Of a DNA stretch of 64,000 nucleotides, positions 9,527-18,548 are shown in pieces. How positions within the stretch are numbered: position 1 is the first letter of the stretch; each line of letters starts with the position of its first letter. The translations under genes and the position numbers were made by a program. The notes under the pieces were generated by a model. The model saw nothing but the letters and a program-made list of their open reading frames with translations, ran no database searches and was not told the DNA's origin. The stretch comes from Salinicola peritrichatus (GTDB lineage Bacteria; Pseudomonadota; Gammaproteobacteria; Pseudomonadales; Halomonadaceae): positions 20,468 to 84,467 of the forward strand of contig NZ_PZJU01000032.1 in the NCBI RefSeq assembly GCF_003206715.1, given 5' to 3'.

Positions 9527-10296
9527 CGCAATCCCCCACCCAACCGGCGCCGGCCGCGGCCGCGAAGCGCCCCGAGCGCGTGCGCCTGTGCGTTGAAGGC
9601 GTCGAGGCGTTCTATGGCCAGATCCAGGCCCTGCGCGGGGTTTCGCTGGAGGTGCGCGAAGGCGAGATCGTGACCCTGCTCGGCAGCAACGGCGCCGGCA
9701 AGTCGACCACGCTCAAGACCATCTCCGGGCTGGTGCGCGCCCGGCGTGGCGACGTTCAGTTGGAAGGGCAGTCGATCGCCAGGCTGGCGGCCCACGAGAT
9801 CGCCCGGCGCGGCGTGGTCCACGTGCCCGAGGGGCGGCGTATCCTGCGCGGCTTGACGGTCAAGGAAAACCTCGAGCTGGGCGCCTTCACGCTCAAGGAC
9901 AACGCCCTGCGTCGCCAGCGGCTCGAGGAAGTCTACGAACTCTTTCCGATCCTCCACGAGCGCCGCCATCAGGACGGCTCGCTGCTCTCCGGCGGCCAGC
10001 AGCAGATGCTGGCGATGGGCCGCGCGCTGATGCACGGCCCCAGCGTGATGCTGCTCGACGAACCTTCGATGGGTCTGGCGCCCAAGCTGGTCACCGACAT
10101 CATGCGCATCATCAAGCGCCTGAACGAGGCCGGCACGACGATTCTGCTGGTGGAACAGAACGCCCGTCTGGCGTTGCGACTGGCCCACTACGCCTACGTG
10201 ATCGAGAACGGCGAGATTCGCATGCAGGGCGAGGCGGCCAAGCTGCGCGCGGACGAATCGGTGGTCAAGGCCTATCTCGGTGTCGGCGAGTCATAG
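9523..10296 (+). CDS. livF: LIV-type ABC transporter ATPase LivF
   Basis: A 257-residue ATPase with Walker A (GSNGAGKST), signature (LLSGGQQQMLAMGRAL) and Walker B (VMLLDEPSMGL). It starts at a GTG overlapping the livG stop. An Ala/Pro-rich segment of about 20 residues precedes the domain, slightly longer than typical LivF. It is the last gene of the transporter operon; a repeat element begins 15 bases after its stop. Confidence 0.92.
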   Translation: MTQSPTQPAPAAAAKRPERVRLCVEGVEAFYGQIQALRGVSLEVREGEIVTLLGSNGAGKSTTLKTISGLVRARRGDVQLEGQSIARLAAHEIARRGVVHVPEGRRILRGLTVKENLELGAFTLKDNALRRQRLEEVYELFPILHERRHQDGSLLSGGQQQMLAMGRALMHGPSVMLLDEPSMGLAPKLVTDIMRIIKRLNEAGTTILLVEQNARLALRLAHYAYVIENGEIRMQGEAAKLRADESVVKAYLGVGES

Positions 10297-10311
10297 ACAG
10301 AGCTTCCCTAA

Positions 10312-10523
10312 GGAAACACTGCCTAAATGTCTGCGCAGGCGAATCGCTGCGCTATGACCGCCATCCCTGGCGGTCACCGAAGGCCGGCCTACGGCCGTTC
10401 AAATTCGCTCCCGGCGAATTTGTGCGCGGTGCTCGGAGTCCTCACATATAACCCATAGGCTCCGGGTCCTGCGCTCCGTGCGCCTTGCGCTTCATCCTGC
10501 TCGCCGATTTATTCAGCATTTCC
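10312..10523 (-). repeat. Small inverted-repeat element (MITE-like), copy D
   Basis: A 212-bp element with imperfect terminal inverted repeats: GGAAACACTGCCTAAAT at the left and, read inward from the right, GGAAATGCTGAATAAAT. Both ends and part of the interior match the element at 41285-41527 in reverse orientation. Inside are self-complementary stretches such as TGACCGCC/GGCGGTCA and AAATTCGC/GCGAATTT. There is no coding potential. The flanking bases (TAA left, ATG right) do not form a target duplication. It fills most of the gap between livF and the MFS gene. Confidence 0.65.
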
Positions 10524-10593
10524 ATGGGTTGCCGTTGATAATGATTAGGCGGCACTTAATTCGATTCGAATCGACTCATCGCAAGGACCCCCA

Positions 10594-11790
10594 ATGGCCT
10601 CGTCCACGTCTCGCGCGGTTTCCGGTGGCCCGGCCACCTTTCTCGGCGCCGCCTTCGCCTTTGCCGTCACCATGATCGGCACCACCATGCCGACGCCGCT
10701 CTATCCGATCTATCAGCAACAGTTCGGTTTCTCGCAGTTGATGATCACGCTGATCTTCGCGGTCTACGCCGTCGGGGTGATCGCGGCGCTGCTGATCACC
10801 GGACGCTGGTCGGATCAACTGGGGCGGCGGCCGATGCTGTTCGCCGGCCTGCTGGCATCGGCGCTGAGCGACCTGGTGTTCTGGCATGCCGGCGGTCTCG
10901 GCGTGATTCTGCTGGGGCGCGTGCTTTCCGGAATCTCGGCCGGCATCTTCACCGGCACCGCGACGGTGGCAGTGATGGAGCTGGTGCCCGACTCATGGCA
11001 GCGTGTCGGAACGTTGATCGCCACCGCCGCCAACATGGGTGGCCTGGGCCTGGGACCGATGCTGGCGGGGGTACTGGCGGTACTCTTCCCCATGCCGCTG
11101 GCGCTGCCCTATATCGTGCACCTGGCGCTCGCGCTGGTCGCAGTAATCTGTATCTGGCGCGCACCGGAAACCGTGAAGCGTCCCGAGCGAATTCGCCTGC
11201 GGGTGCAGAAGCTCAAGGTGCCCGCCGAGGTGCGGGGCGTATTCGTGCCGGCGGCGATCGCCGTCTTCGCCGGCTTCATGGTGTGCGGCTTTGCCACGTC
11301 GGTGACCCCGGCATTCCTGGGCAAGGTATTGGGCTACAGCAATCACGCGCTGATCGGCGTCGCCGCCGGGCTGTTGTTCATCGCTTCCATGCTGGGACAG
11401 ACGCTGCAGCAAAAGCTGCCGGAGGCGCGCCGCCTGCCGATCGGCTGCGGCGTGCTGCTGCTGGGGGTGCTGTTCTTCGCCTGGGGCATCGGCGCGGCAC
11501 AGCTCGCCGGCTTCCTCATCGGTGCCGTGGTTGCCGGCATCGGCCAGGGTATCGCCTTTCGTGCGGGATTGGGCGCGGTGGCGGCGGCCAGCCCCGCGCA
11601 GCACAAGGCGGCGGTGGTCTCGACCTTCTTCGTCGTCGCCTACGTCGCCATCTCGCTGCCGGTGATCGGCATCGGCGTGATCGCCAATCTCATCGGCCTG
11701 AAACTGACCGGCTTGCTGTTCGATCTACTGGTGGCGCTGCTCTGCTGCGCGGCGCTGATATTGCTGCTGCGCAGGCCGGCTCGAGGATGA
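10594..11790 (+). CDS. MFS transporter
   Basis: A 398-residue protein with about twelve hydrophobic helices and the loop 2-3 motif [16 protein letters not shown], characteristic of the major facilitator superfamily. The length and start ([20 protein letters not shown]) resemble drug/metabolite:proton antiporters of the YcaD/arabinose-efflux type. AAGGA precedes the ATG. It is preceded by a repeat element and followed by pyrC, so context gives no clue to substrate. Confidence 0.82.
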   Translation: MASSTSRAVSGGPATFLGAAFAFAVTMIGTTMPTPLYPIYQQQFGFSQLMITLIFAVYAVGVIAALLITGRWSDQLGRRPMLFAGLLASALSDLVFWHAGGLGVILLGRVLSGISAGIFTGTATVAVMELVPDSWQRVGTLIATAANMGGLGLGPMLAGVLAVLFPMPLALPYIVHLALALVAVICIWRAPETVKRPERIRLRVQKLKVPAEVRGVFVPAAIAVFAGFMVCGFATSVTPAFLGKVLGYSNHALIGVAAGLLFIASMLGQTLQQKLPEARRLPIGCGVLLLGVLFFAWGIGAAQLAGFLIGAVVAGIGQGIAFRAGLGAVAAASPAQHKAAVVSTFFVVAYVAISLPVIGIGVIANLIGLKLTGLLFDLLVALLCCAALILLLRRPARG

Positions 11791-11861
11791 GCAGCCCGCC
11801 GGCACGGCGCTCTGGTATCATGAGCGGCGTTTGGTTACCCACCCGCCGCCAGGAGTTCTCG

Positions 11862-12911
11862 ATGACCGCTTCGCCCGATACGCTTCGCATCCGCCGCCCC
11901 GACGACTGGCACCTGCATCTGCGTGACGGCGAGGTGCTGAAGACGGTGCTTCCCTATACCAGCCGAACCTTTGCCCGCGCCATCGTCATGCCCAATCTGG
12001 TACCGCCAGTAACCACGATCGAAGCGGCCAGCGCCTACCGCGAGCGGATCGTGGCGGCGATCCCTGCCGGCCACGACTTCACCCCGCTGATGACCTGCTA
12101 CCTCAACGAGAGCGTCAGCCGCGAAACCCTGGAACGCGGCCACGCCGATGGCCTGTTCACCGCCGCCAAGCTCTACCCCGCCAACGCCACCACCAACTCC
12201 CAGCACGGCGTCAAGCGCATTGCCGACGTCTACCCGCTGCTGGAAGTGATGCAGCGCATCGGCATGCCGCTGCTGGTCCACGGCGAAGTCACGCGCGGCG
12301 AGATCGACATCTTCGATCGCGAGAAGATCTTCATCGACGAAGTGATGATCGACATCCGTCGCCGGTTCCCCGAACTGAAAGTGGTCTTCGAGCACATCAC
12401 CACCCGGGACGCGGCCCAGTTCGTGCTCGAGGGCGACGAATACCTCGGTGCCACGCTGACCCCGCAGCATCTGGCCCAGAACCGCAACGACATGCTGGTC
12501 GGCGGTATCCGACCGCATCTCTACTGCCTGCCGATCCTCAAGCGCGGCGAGCACCAACAGGCGCTGCGCAAGGCGGTGGCCAGCGGTCATCCGCGCTTCT
12601 TCCTCGGCACCGATTCGGCGCCCCACGTCAGCGCCGCCAAGGAGACCGCGTGCGGCTGTGCCGGCGTGTTCAATGCCGAAGCCGCACTCTCGGTCTACGC
12701 CGACGTGTTCGAACAGGAAGGCGCGCTCGAACACTTCGAAGCTTTCTGTTCCGAAAACGGCCCGCGCTTCTACGGCCTGCCGCTCAATGACGGCTATGTC
12801 ACCCTGACTCGCCGATCGACCCCGGTGGCGGAATCGGTCGGCGAGGGCGACAAAACCTTCGTGCCCTATAAGGCGGGTGAGTCGCTGAGCTGGTCGGTGG
12901 CACGAGATTGA
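11862..12911 (+). CDS. pyrC: Dihydroorotase
   Basis: A 349-residue class II dihydroorotase for the third step of de novo pyrimidine synthesis. Visible metal-ligand motifs are [10 protein letters not shown] near the N-terminus (HxH), [11 protein letters not shown] with the carbamylated lysine region, LVHGE, FEHITT and [13 protein letters not shown] lies 6 bases before the ATG at 11862; the frame is open far upstream, but this start matches the family N-terminus. It is apparently monocistronic, and pyrE lies 20 kb away. Confidence 0.95.
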   Translation: MTASPDTLRIRRPDDWHLHLRDGEVLKTVLPYTSRTFARAIVMPNLVPPVTTIEAASAYRERIVAAIPAGHDFTPLMTCYLNESVSRETLERGHADGLFTAAKLYPANATTNSQHGVKRIADVYPLLEVMQRIGMPLLVHGEVTRGEIDIFDREKIFIDEVMIDIRRRFPELKVVFEHITTRDAAQFVLEGDEYLGATLTPQHLAQNRNDMLVGGIRPHLYCLPILKRGEHQQALRKAVASGHPRFFLGTDSAPHVSAAKETACGCAGVFNAEAALSVYADVFEQEGALEHFEAFCSENGPRFYGLPLNDGYVTLTRRSTPVAESVGEGDKTFVPYKAGESLSWSVARD

Positions 12912-12964
12912 CGCGGGATTGAAATAGCACCTTGCCGCTAGCGCCTCGCTGTCCAGGTTAGAAC

Positions 12965-13915
12965 TTAGGACCGGTTATCGAATTGCCGGGACCACTGTGC
13001 ATACCAGTTGCGGAACAGGGTGTACTGGGTTTCGGCGTAGTTGCGCTGGGCGGGGCTCAAGGCGTCGGTTTCGTTGAAGTGCAGGGTGTATTCGGTGTCG
13101 CCGTTCAGCACCATCAGATGCTTGTAATAGAGCACCAGGTCCACGCCTTCGTCGAAGGAGGAAAGCACCGCCAGGGCGGATTCCAGCTCCTGCGCCAGCC
13201 GGCGCGCCTCGGCGTCCCCCTGCGCGGCCTGTTTGCACAGCGAAACGAGGTGCAGCACTTCGCGCGGCAGGGCGTTGCCGATACCGGTGATGGCGCCGGT
13301 CGCGCCGCAATTGATAAAGCCGTGGAACACCAGGGTATCGACGCCGACCATCAGGGTAACGTCGTCGTCCTGCGAGGTGATGTGCTCCGCCGCGTAGCGC
13401 AGGTCGTCGGCACCGCCGAACTCCTTGAAGCCGATCAGGTTGGGGTGTTCCCGGCGTAGTTCGAAGAACAGCTCGGCGCGGGTGGCGAAACCATAGTAGG
13501 GACTGTTGTAGATCACCGCCGGCAGTTCGGGCGCGGCCTCCAGGATGGCGGAGAAATGCGCTTTCTGAGCGGCGCTCGAAGTACCGCGCGAGAGTACGCG
13601 GGGAATCACCATCAGCCCCTGGGCGCCGACCTTGGCGGCATGGGCCGCGTGGGATACCGCCTCCTTGGAGTTGACCGCGCCGGTGCCGACGATGGTCGGT
13701 ACGCCGGCGGCGACCAGGCGTGCGACGCCTTCCTGGCGCTCGGCTTCGGTCAGTAGCGGCCAGTCGCCCATCGAACCGCAATAGACCACCGCGCTCATGC
13801 CGGTCTCGACAAGTTCACGACCCTTGGCGACCAGGGCGTCGTAGTCCGGCTTGCGCTCGGCGGTGCAGGGCGTCATCAGCGCTGGAATGCAACCGGTGAA
13901 AATCGTGTCGTTCAT
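12965..13915 (-). CDS. DapA-family lyase, probable 1-pyrroline-4-hydroxy-2-carboxylate deaminase
   Basis: A 316-residue (beta/alpha)8 class I aldolase-type protein of the dihydrodipicolinate synthase family. It has the GSMGDWPLLTEAER segment in the position of the DapA GTTGE loop, Tyr in VIYNSPYYG and the Schiff-base Lys in LIGFKEFGG. In hydroxyproline catabolism a DapA-family deaminase converts 1-pyrroline-4-hydroxy-2-carboxylate to 2-oxoglutarate semialdehyde. The epimerase, two GntR regulators and LIV transporter nearby support that role. A D-hydroxyproline dehydrogenase is not in the window, so the assignment is inference. The ATG at 13915 is preceded by AAGGA. Confidence 0.7.
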   Translation of the reverse strand: MNDTIFTGCIPALMTPCTAERKPDYDALVAKGRELVETGMSAVVYCGSMGDWPLLTEAERQEGVARLVAAGVPTIVGTGAVNSKEAVSHAAHAAKVGAQGLMVIPRVLSRGTSSAAQKAHFSAILEAAPELPAVIYNSPYYGFATRAELFFELRREHPNLIGFKEFGGADDLRYAAEHITSQDDDVTLMVGVDTLVFHGFINCGATGAITGIGNALPREVLHLVSLCKQAAQGDAEARRLAQELESALAVLSSFDEGVDLVLYYKHLMVLNGDTEYTLHFNETDALSPAQRNYAETQYTLFRNWYAQWSRQFDNRS

Positions 13916-13998
13916 CGTTTTTCCTTCGAGGTTTCTCGGGTGTGTCGAGCTGGCTTCCTGTGACATATCGAGCTTAGCCCTTTTTGTCGACTTAAAAA

Positions 13999-14009
13999 AT
14001 ACAAAGTAT
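13999..14009. promoter_or_regulatory. Candidate operator ATAC-AAA-GTAT upstream of the DapA-like gene
   Basis: A short palindrome lies about 85 bases upstream of the DapA-like start, in the gap after the second GntR gene. A longer inverted pair, TATCGAGC (14007-14014) and GCTCGATA (14037-14044), overlaps and extends it. Either could bind the adjacent GntR protein. There is no second copy to support it. Confidence 0.35.
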
Positions 14010-14091
14010 CGAGCCATAGCGATGCGTCGAGATATCGCTCGATAACCGGAAAACCCGATTTATGAGGAGAAGCCGGTGCGGCGGCTTCAGG

Positions 14092-14814
14092 TCACAGTGG
14101 AATGGAAGCGTTCAGGCGGCGGTCGGCGGAGATGTAGGCGCGTATCTGGCGCACGATCTGGTCGGCATGGGCGTGGGCGATACGGTCGGCCGCCTCGATG
14201 TCGCGCGCTTCGATGGCGGAGACCATGTCCTGGTGCTCCTGGAGATAGACCCGTGGCAACTCATCGTTGAAGGAGGAGTAGTAAAAGCGGAGCAGGCGCC
14301 GGCCCTCGTCGAGCAGGCGTTCGAACAGCTCGGTGTAGTAGTGGTTCTTGCCGGCCCGGGCGATGGCGGCGTGGAAATGGCGATTGACCTCGATCATGCC
14401 GGCCACGTCCTTGGCTTCCACCGCCTCGGCGTAACCCGCCTGGAGCTGGCGAATGTGCGCGATCTCGTCGTCGCTGCGGTTCATCGCCGCGAGACGGGTG
14501 GTGACCCGATACATCAGGGTCAGCGCATCGAAGAACTGCGGCAGGTCGAGAAAGTCGATCGGGGCGACGATGGTCGAGCGGTTGGGCAGGGTCACGATCA
14601 GCCCCTCGCTGGCCAGGCGTACCAGGGCTTCGCGTATGGGCGTACGCGACATGCCGAAGCGCTGCGACAACTGGATCTCGTCGACCGGGCTGCCGGGCGC
14701 CATGGTCAGCTCGAGAATCTCGCGCTTCAAGGTTTCGTAGGCCGTGATGACGCCGTGACCGCGCTTGTGCTTCGCGCGCGGCCGCCCTGTCTTCGCATCG
14801 TCGCCGTTGGCCAT
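14092..14814 (-). CDS. GntR family (FCD-type) transcriptional regulator
   Basis: A 240-residue regulator: a Lys/Arg-rich N-terminus, a winged helix (RFGMSRTPIREALVRLASEGLI) and a C-terminal FCD domain with conserved His residues (NRHFHAAI) typical of metal-assisted ligand binding. The ATG at 14814 follows AAGGGA. It is encoded on the same strand as, and directly upstream of, the DapA-like gene, so it probably controls that gene. It is clearly distinct from the regulator at 4691-5413. Confidence 0.87.
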   Translation of the reverse strand: MANGDDAKTGRPRAKHKRGHGVITAYETLKREILELTMAPGSPVDEIQLSQRFGMSRTPIREALVRLASEGLIVTLPNRSTIVAPIDFLDLPQFFDALTLMYRVTTRLAAMNRSDDEIAHIRQLQAGYAEAVEAKDVAGMIEVNRHFHAAIARAGKNHYYTELFERLLDEGRRLLRFYYSSFNDELPRVYLQEHQDMVSAIEARDIEAADRIAHAHADQIVRQIRAYISADRRLNASIPL

Positions 14815-14898
14815 GGAGTATCCCTTGTATCGTCGCCCGCCAGTGAGGATGACGGACGATAGCAAAAAAACGTGTCTCGAACAGGGGCGACCGCGTTC

Positions 14899-15477
14899 TC
14901 AGCAGCCGACGGAACCGTTGGTGCGGGCGAGCGTTGCGTCGAAGGGGGCGATCGACCATGCGCGGCGTCCCTCGGGTGCGATCCACAGCGGCACGGCGTT
15001 GGCCGAGCGCGGGCCATGGGGGCTGCCGGCGGTCAACCAGCGTACCGCGCGGACCAGACCCGAGTGGCCGACGATCAGCGGCGTGTCGGCTTCCTCGAGC
15101 AACGCATTGAGGGTATCGGCGATGCGCGTGACGAAGGCGTCCCAGGATTCGCCTCCCTTGGGTGTGCTCATGTAGGGAATGGTCTCGGGAATCGGCTGGC
15201 CCTCCAACTCGCCCCAGTGGCGCTCCATCAGCCCGTCGACGAGTCGATCCGGCGCGCGGCCCAGCGCCAGTTCGGCGGTGCGTCGGGCGCGCTCGAGCGG
15301 ACTCGAGACCACCAGCGACCAGTCGATATCGCCCAGCAGTACCCGGGCACGCCGGGCCTCCTCTTCGCCTTGCGCGGTGAGCGCCACATCGTGCTGACCG
15401 CCGATTCGCCGCTCGAGATTGCGCGTGCTCTGGCCGTGGCGCAGGAAGACGAAGGGACGGCGAATCAAGGTTGGCAT
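14899..15477 (-). CDS. Histidine phosphatase (phosphoglycerate mutase) family protein
   Basis: A 192-residue protein with the phosphohistidine motif FLRHGQSTRN at residues 11-20, the SSPLERARRTAE segment, the acidic ERHWGELEG motif and the second catalytic His in IVGHSGLVRA. The family includes cofactor-dependent mutases and broad phosphatases; the short length favours a phosphatase. No operon partner is evident; it is flanked by a GntR gene and a broken ABC transporter. Confidence 0.85.
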   Translation of the reverse strand: MPTLIRRPFVFLRHGQSTRNLERRIGGQHDVALTAQGEEEARRARVLLGDIDWSLVVSSPLERARRTAELALGRAPDRLVDGLMERHWGELEGQPIPETIPYMSTPKGGESWDAFVTRIADTLNALLEEADTPLIVGHSGLVRAVRWLTAGSPHGPRSANAVPLWIAPEGRRAWSIAPFDATLARTNGSVGC

Positions 15478-15534
15478 GGGGCGATGACTCCAGAACGAAT
15501 TCGATGCCCTATCCTACCGTTCCCACGAGCGCTG

Positions 15535-16289
15535 TCACGCGGCGGGATCGAGCCCCCAGACACGATCGATCGCCACTCGCGTCAGGCTGCCCGGCGCGTG
15601 CGGGCGGTCGCTGTAGGCGGCCAGCGTCTGGCCGCCACCAGCGCCATCGCCGTGCCGGCGATCAAACCCGGCGAGGAGAGCGGCAGTACCACGGTGCGCC
15701 ACACCGTCCACGGACCCGCGCCGCTCAGGCGGGCGGCCTCGATCAACTCGCCGGGCAGGCCATTGAGCGTGGCCCGCAGCGCCAGAAAGACCATCGGCGC
15801 ATGCTGCACGCCGAGCAGCAGCGCGATGCCGTTGGCGGAATAGAGCGGCTGCGGTGCGCCCAGTGGCGGCGCCAGCCCCAGCGTGATCAACAGCGTGCTG
15901 GAAGGCCCGAACAGTTGCAGCCAGGCCAGTGCCGTGACCTGCGGCGGGATCATCATCGGCAGCATGAAGCAGAGCACCAGCGCCCGCTTGCCGCGCAGAT
16001 CGGTCAACGCCAGCGGAAAGGCGAACGCCCCGCCCAGCACGACGCTGATCAGCGTGCCGAACAGCGCGGTGTAGAGACTGTGGACGGTGGCCCGCCAGGT
16101 AGCGGCGCTGGTCAGCACATCCACCAACGCGGTATCGCGCCAGTGATCCAGCGAGGTGAGCAATTCGCCGATGGCATCGAACAATAGCTGTCCCAACGGC
16201 AGCAGGCTGATCGCAAGTGCCGGCGCTAGCAGGAGTATCGAGCCGAGGAGTCTTGGCCAGGCCCCGGCCCGAGGTGCCACCGATGGCAT
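15535..16289 (-). pseudogene. ABC transporter permease fused out of frame to an ATPase tail by internal deletion
   Basis: From the ATG at 16289 (overlapping the binding-protein stop by one base) a ferric/FbpB-type permease runs through its first transmembrane domain, including the EAA-like loop LPGELIEAARLSGAGPWTVW, to ALVAA near 15630. Normal members have two such domains and about 530 residues. From about 15625 a different frame reads GGQTLAAYSDRPHAPGSL to a TGA at 15535. This resembles the C-terminal TOBE region of the cognate ATPase. The simplest reading is one deletion removing the second half of the permease and most of the ATPase, joining them out of frame at a GGCGGCC-like sequence. 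The transporter should be inactive. Confidence 0.75.
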
Positions 16290-17296
16290 CAGGGTGAGAA
16301 AATCTCTGAGAAGCGTGCCTTCTCGGCGTCGGCCTGCTCCAGCGCCCGGGTCGCCGAGAACGGCAGACGGTGAATCGCGTCGCGGGGCGGATAGCCGTCG
16401 GGGGCTTCGACATCGTCCCGAGCCGGCAGGTAGCCCTGCTCGCTGACCAGCTCCTGGCCCTGTCGCGAGAGCACGAAGTCGACGAAACGCCGGGCCGCTT
16501 CGGGATGCGCGGCATCCTTGAGGATCGCCACCGGTTCGGTCACCATGCTGACGCCCTCGTCGGGATAGACGAACTCGATCGGCGAGCCCTTGGCCTTCTC
16601 GCGCAGGGCGAGAAAGTCCACCACCACGCCGTAGGGTTTGGTGCCGGCGGCCACCTGCTTGAACACGCCGCCGTTGCCGCCGTTCGGGTTGACGCCGTTG
16701 GCGGCCAACTGCTCGTAGTAGTCCCAACCGAACTGGGGATCGTTGACCAGCGTGTCGAGATGGATCAGCGCCGCGCCGGAGTAGAGCGGACTGGGCATGG
16801 CGACCTGATTGGCCAGCGCCGGATCGGCGAGATCCTGCCAATGCTGCGGATGCTCGGCGGCGCGCTGATGATAGACGATGCCGGTGGCGATCTGCTTGGT
16901 GCCGTAGTAATAGCCATCGGGATCGTAGAAATCCTTGGAATAGTGCGAAAGCCCTTCCGGCCGATAGGCCGCCAGGCGACCTTGCTGGCGCAGGCTCTCC
17001 AGGCTGACGGCATCGGCCACCAGCAGTACGTCCGGCTTGGTCTGGCCGGCGGCCAGTTCGGCCTGCAGACGCGCCATCAGCCGGGTGGTGCCGTCGCGCA
17101 CCCACTCGACGTCGATATCCGGATTGGCGGCCTCGAAGGCGTCGACGGTCTGCTGGGCGTCGGTGGTCGGCTGGCTGGTGTAGAGCATCAGCGATTCGGC
17201 GCTGGCAGTGCCGGCGACGGCGATACAGGCCAGGCCGGCGCCAAGCTGAACGGAAAGCCGAGCGGCAAGGCGAACGAGGGACGATCTGGGAGTCAT
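16289..17296 (-). CDS. ABC transporter substrate-binding protein, Fe3+/family 1 type
   Basis: A 335-residue periplasmic binding protein with a signal peptide ending near TASA-ESLMLYTSQ and the FbpA-like pattern ESLMLYTSQ...FEAANPDIDVEWVRDGTTRLMARL, then DVLLVADA. Relatives bind ferric iron, 2-aminoethylphosphonate or thiamine. The reading frame is intact, but the permease and ATPase immediately downstream are destroyed, so the protein is an orphan unless it works with another system. The start follows no strong ribosome-binding site. Confidence 0.82.
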   Translation of the reverse strand: MTPRSSLVRLAARLSVQLGAGLACIAVAGTASAESLMLYTSQPTTDAQQTVDAFEAANPDIDVEWVRDGTTRLMARLQAELAAGQTKPDVLLVADAVSLESLRQQGRLAAYRPEGLSHYSKDFYDPDGYYYGTKQIATGIVYHQRAAEHPQHWQDLADPALANQVAMPSPLYSGAALIHLDTLVNDPQFGWDYYEQLAANGVNPNGGNGGVFKQVAAGTKPYGVVVDFLALREKAKGSPIEFVYPDEGVSMVTEPVAILKDAAHPEAARRFVDFVLSRQGQELVSEQGYLPARDDVEAPDGYPPRDAIHRLPFSATRALEQADAEKARFSEIFSP

Positions 17297-17533
17297 GGGC
17301 GGACAACGTTGGCGGATGGCGGATCAAAATCGCGAGCGAAGCGCGCCATGGCGTGTGCCTGTCGCGACAACTATCAGGACAGGCTAGGTCGGCAATATGA
17401 CAATGCGGTGACAGCCAAATGGCGATGAGTCCGCCACCGATTTGCCGGCTATTCCGTTTTACGGTAACACTGCTGGCTCAAACGTCATACAACCATCCGA
17501 ACCTGCGCCAGCATCACGACAACGAGGAACATC

Positions 17534-18535
17534 ATGGCCACCGAAAGCCCCGCTCCGCTCAATATCCATATCTATACCGACCCCGAATTCCGCCAGTCGA
17601 AGGATTTCGCCGACGAGCGCGTGCTGTCGATTCTGGCCGAATTCACGGGGCTGTCATCGCGTGTCGCGCTGAGTTTCAGCCACGACGAAGCGACTCTCGA
17701 TGCGGCGCTGGCCGAGGCGGAGGTACTGATTCTGGTCGGGGCGCTGGATATCGCCGACGTCGCAGCCAGAGCGCCGAAGTTGCGCTGGATTCATATCACC
17801 AGCGCCGGCGTTGACCGCATCCCGCTGAATCGGTTGCCGGCGGACGTGTTGGTGACCAATGCCAAGGGCAACCACGAGGCACGCACCCGCGAGTTCTCGA
17901 TGACCGCGCTGCTGATGCTCAACAATCGCTTGCCGGATTTCGTTACCCAACAGATCCAGCGGCACTGGGAGCAGACCGCGATCGAGCCGATCGACGGCAA
18001 GACGGTGGTCATTCTGGGCATGGGCGCACTGGGCAGCGCGGCGGCCGAGGCGGCGAAGCGGCTGAATCTGAAGGTGATCGGCGTCAGCCGATCGGGACGC
18101 GAGCATGCGCTGGCCGATGCGAGCCTGCCCCAGAGCCGGTTGCGGGAAGCGCTGGCGGAGGCGGATTTTCTGCTCATCACCCTGCCGCTGACGGCGGAGA
18201 CTCGGCACGCGGTCGGCGAGGCGGAACTGGCGGCGCTGCCAGCGCGTGCCGGCGTGATCAACATCGGCCGCGGCCCGGTACTGGATGTCGAGGCGCTGGC
18301 CAAGCGGCTGGAAGCGGGCCAGTTGCGCGGCGCCGTGCTCGATGTGTTTCCCGAGGAACCGCTACCGGCGGATTCGCCCTACTGGCGCACGCGCAACCTG
18401 ATCGTCACGCCGCATAGCGGGCTCTACGACGCCGACTACGTGCCGCGCTGCCTGCGTTTCTTCTTCGCCAACGTCGCGCGTTATCTCGACGGCGAGCCGT
18501 TGCAGAACCGGGTCGATACGGCACTGGGCTACTGA
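17534..18535 (+). CDS. D-2-hydroxyacid dehydrogenase family protein
   Basis: A 333-residue NAD(P)-dependent enzyme with the nucleotide-binding loop VVILGMGALGSAAAEAAKRL, the NIGRGPVLD catalytic Arg segment, the Glu in FPEEPLP and the catalytic His in VTPHSGLYD. Relatives reduce glyoxylate/hydroxypyruvate or other 2-oxo acids. GAGGAACATC precedes the ATG. It is divergent from the broken ABC operon and convergent with the MocR gene, so there is no functional partner. Confidence 0.87.
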   Translation: MATESPAPLNIHIYTDPEFRQSKDFADERVLSILAEFTGLSSRVALSFSHDEATLDAALAEAEVLILVGALDIADVAARAPKLRWIHITSAGVDRIPLNRLPADVLVTNAKGNHEARTREFSMTALLMLNNRLPDFVTQQIQRHWEQTAIEPIDGKTVVILGMGALGSAAAEAAKRLNLKVIGVSRSGREHALADASLPQSRLREALAEADFLLITLPLTAETRHAVGEAELAALPARAGVINIGRGPVLDVEALAKRLEAGQLRGAVLDVFPEEPLPADSPYWRTRNLIVTPHSGLYDADYVPRCLRFFFANVARYLDGEPLQNRVDTALGY

Positions 18536-18548
18536 TCGAAATCGAAGC

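Noticed and set aside
10995..11861. Long N-terminal extension of pyrC
   Set aside because: The frame is open upstream by chance through the MFS gene. The family N-terminus and AGGAG place the start at 11862.
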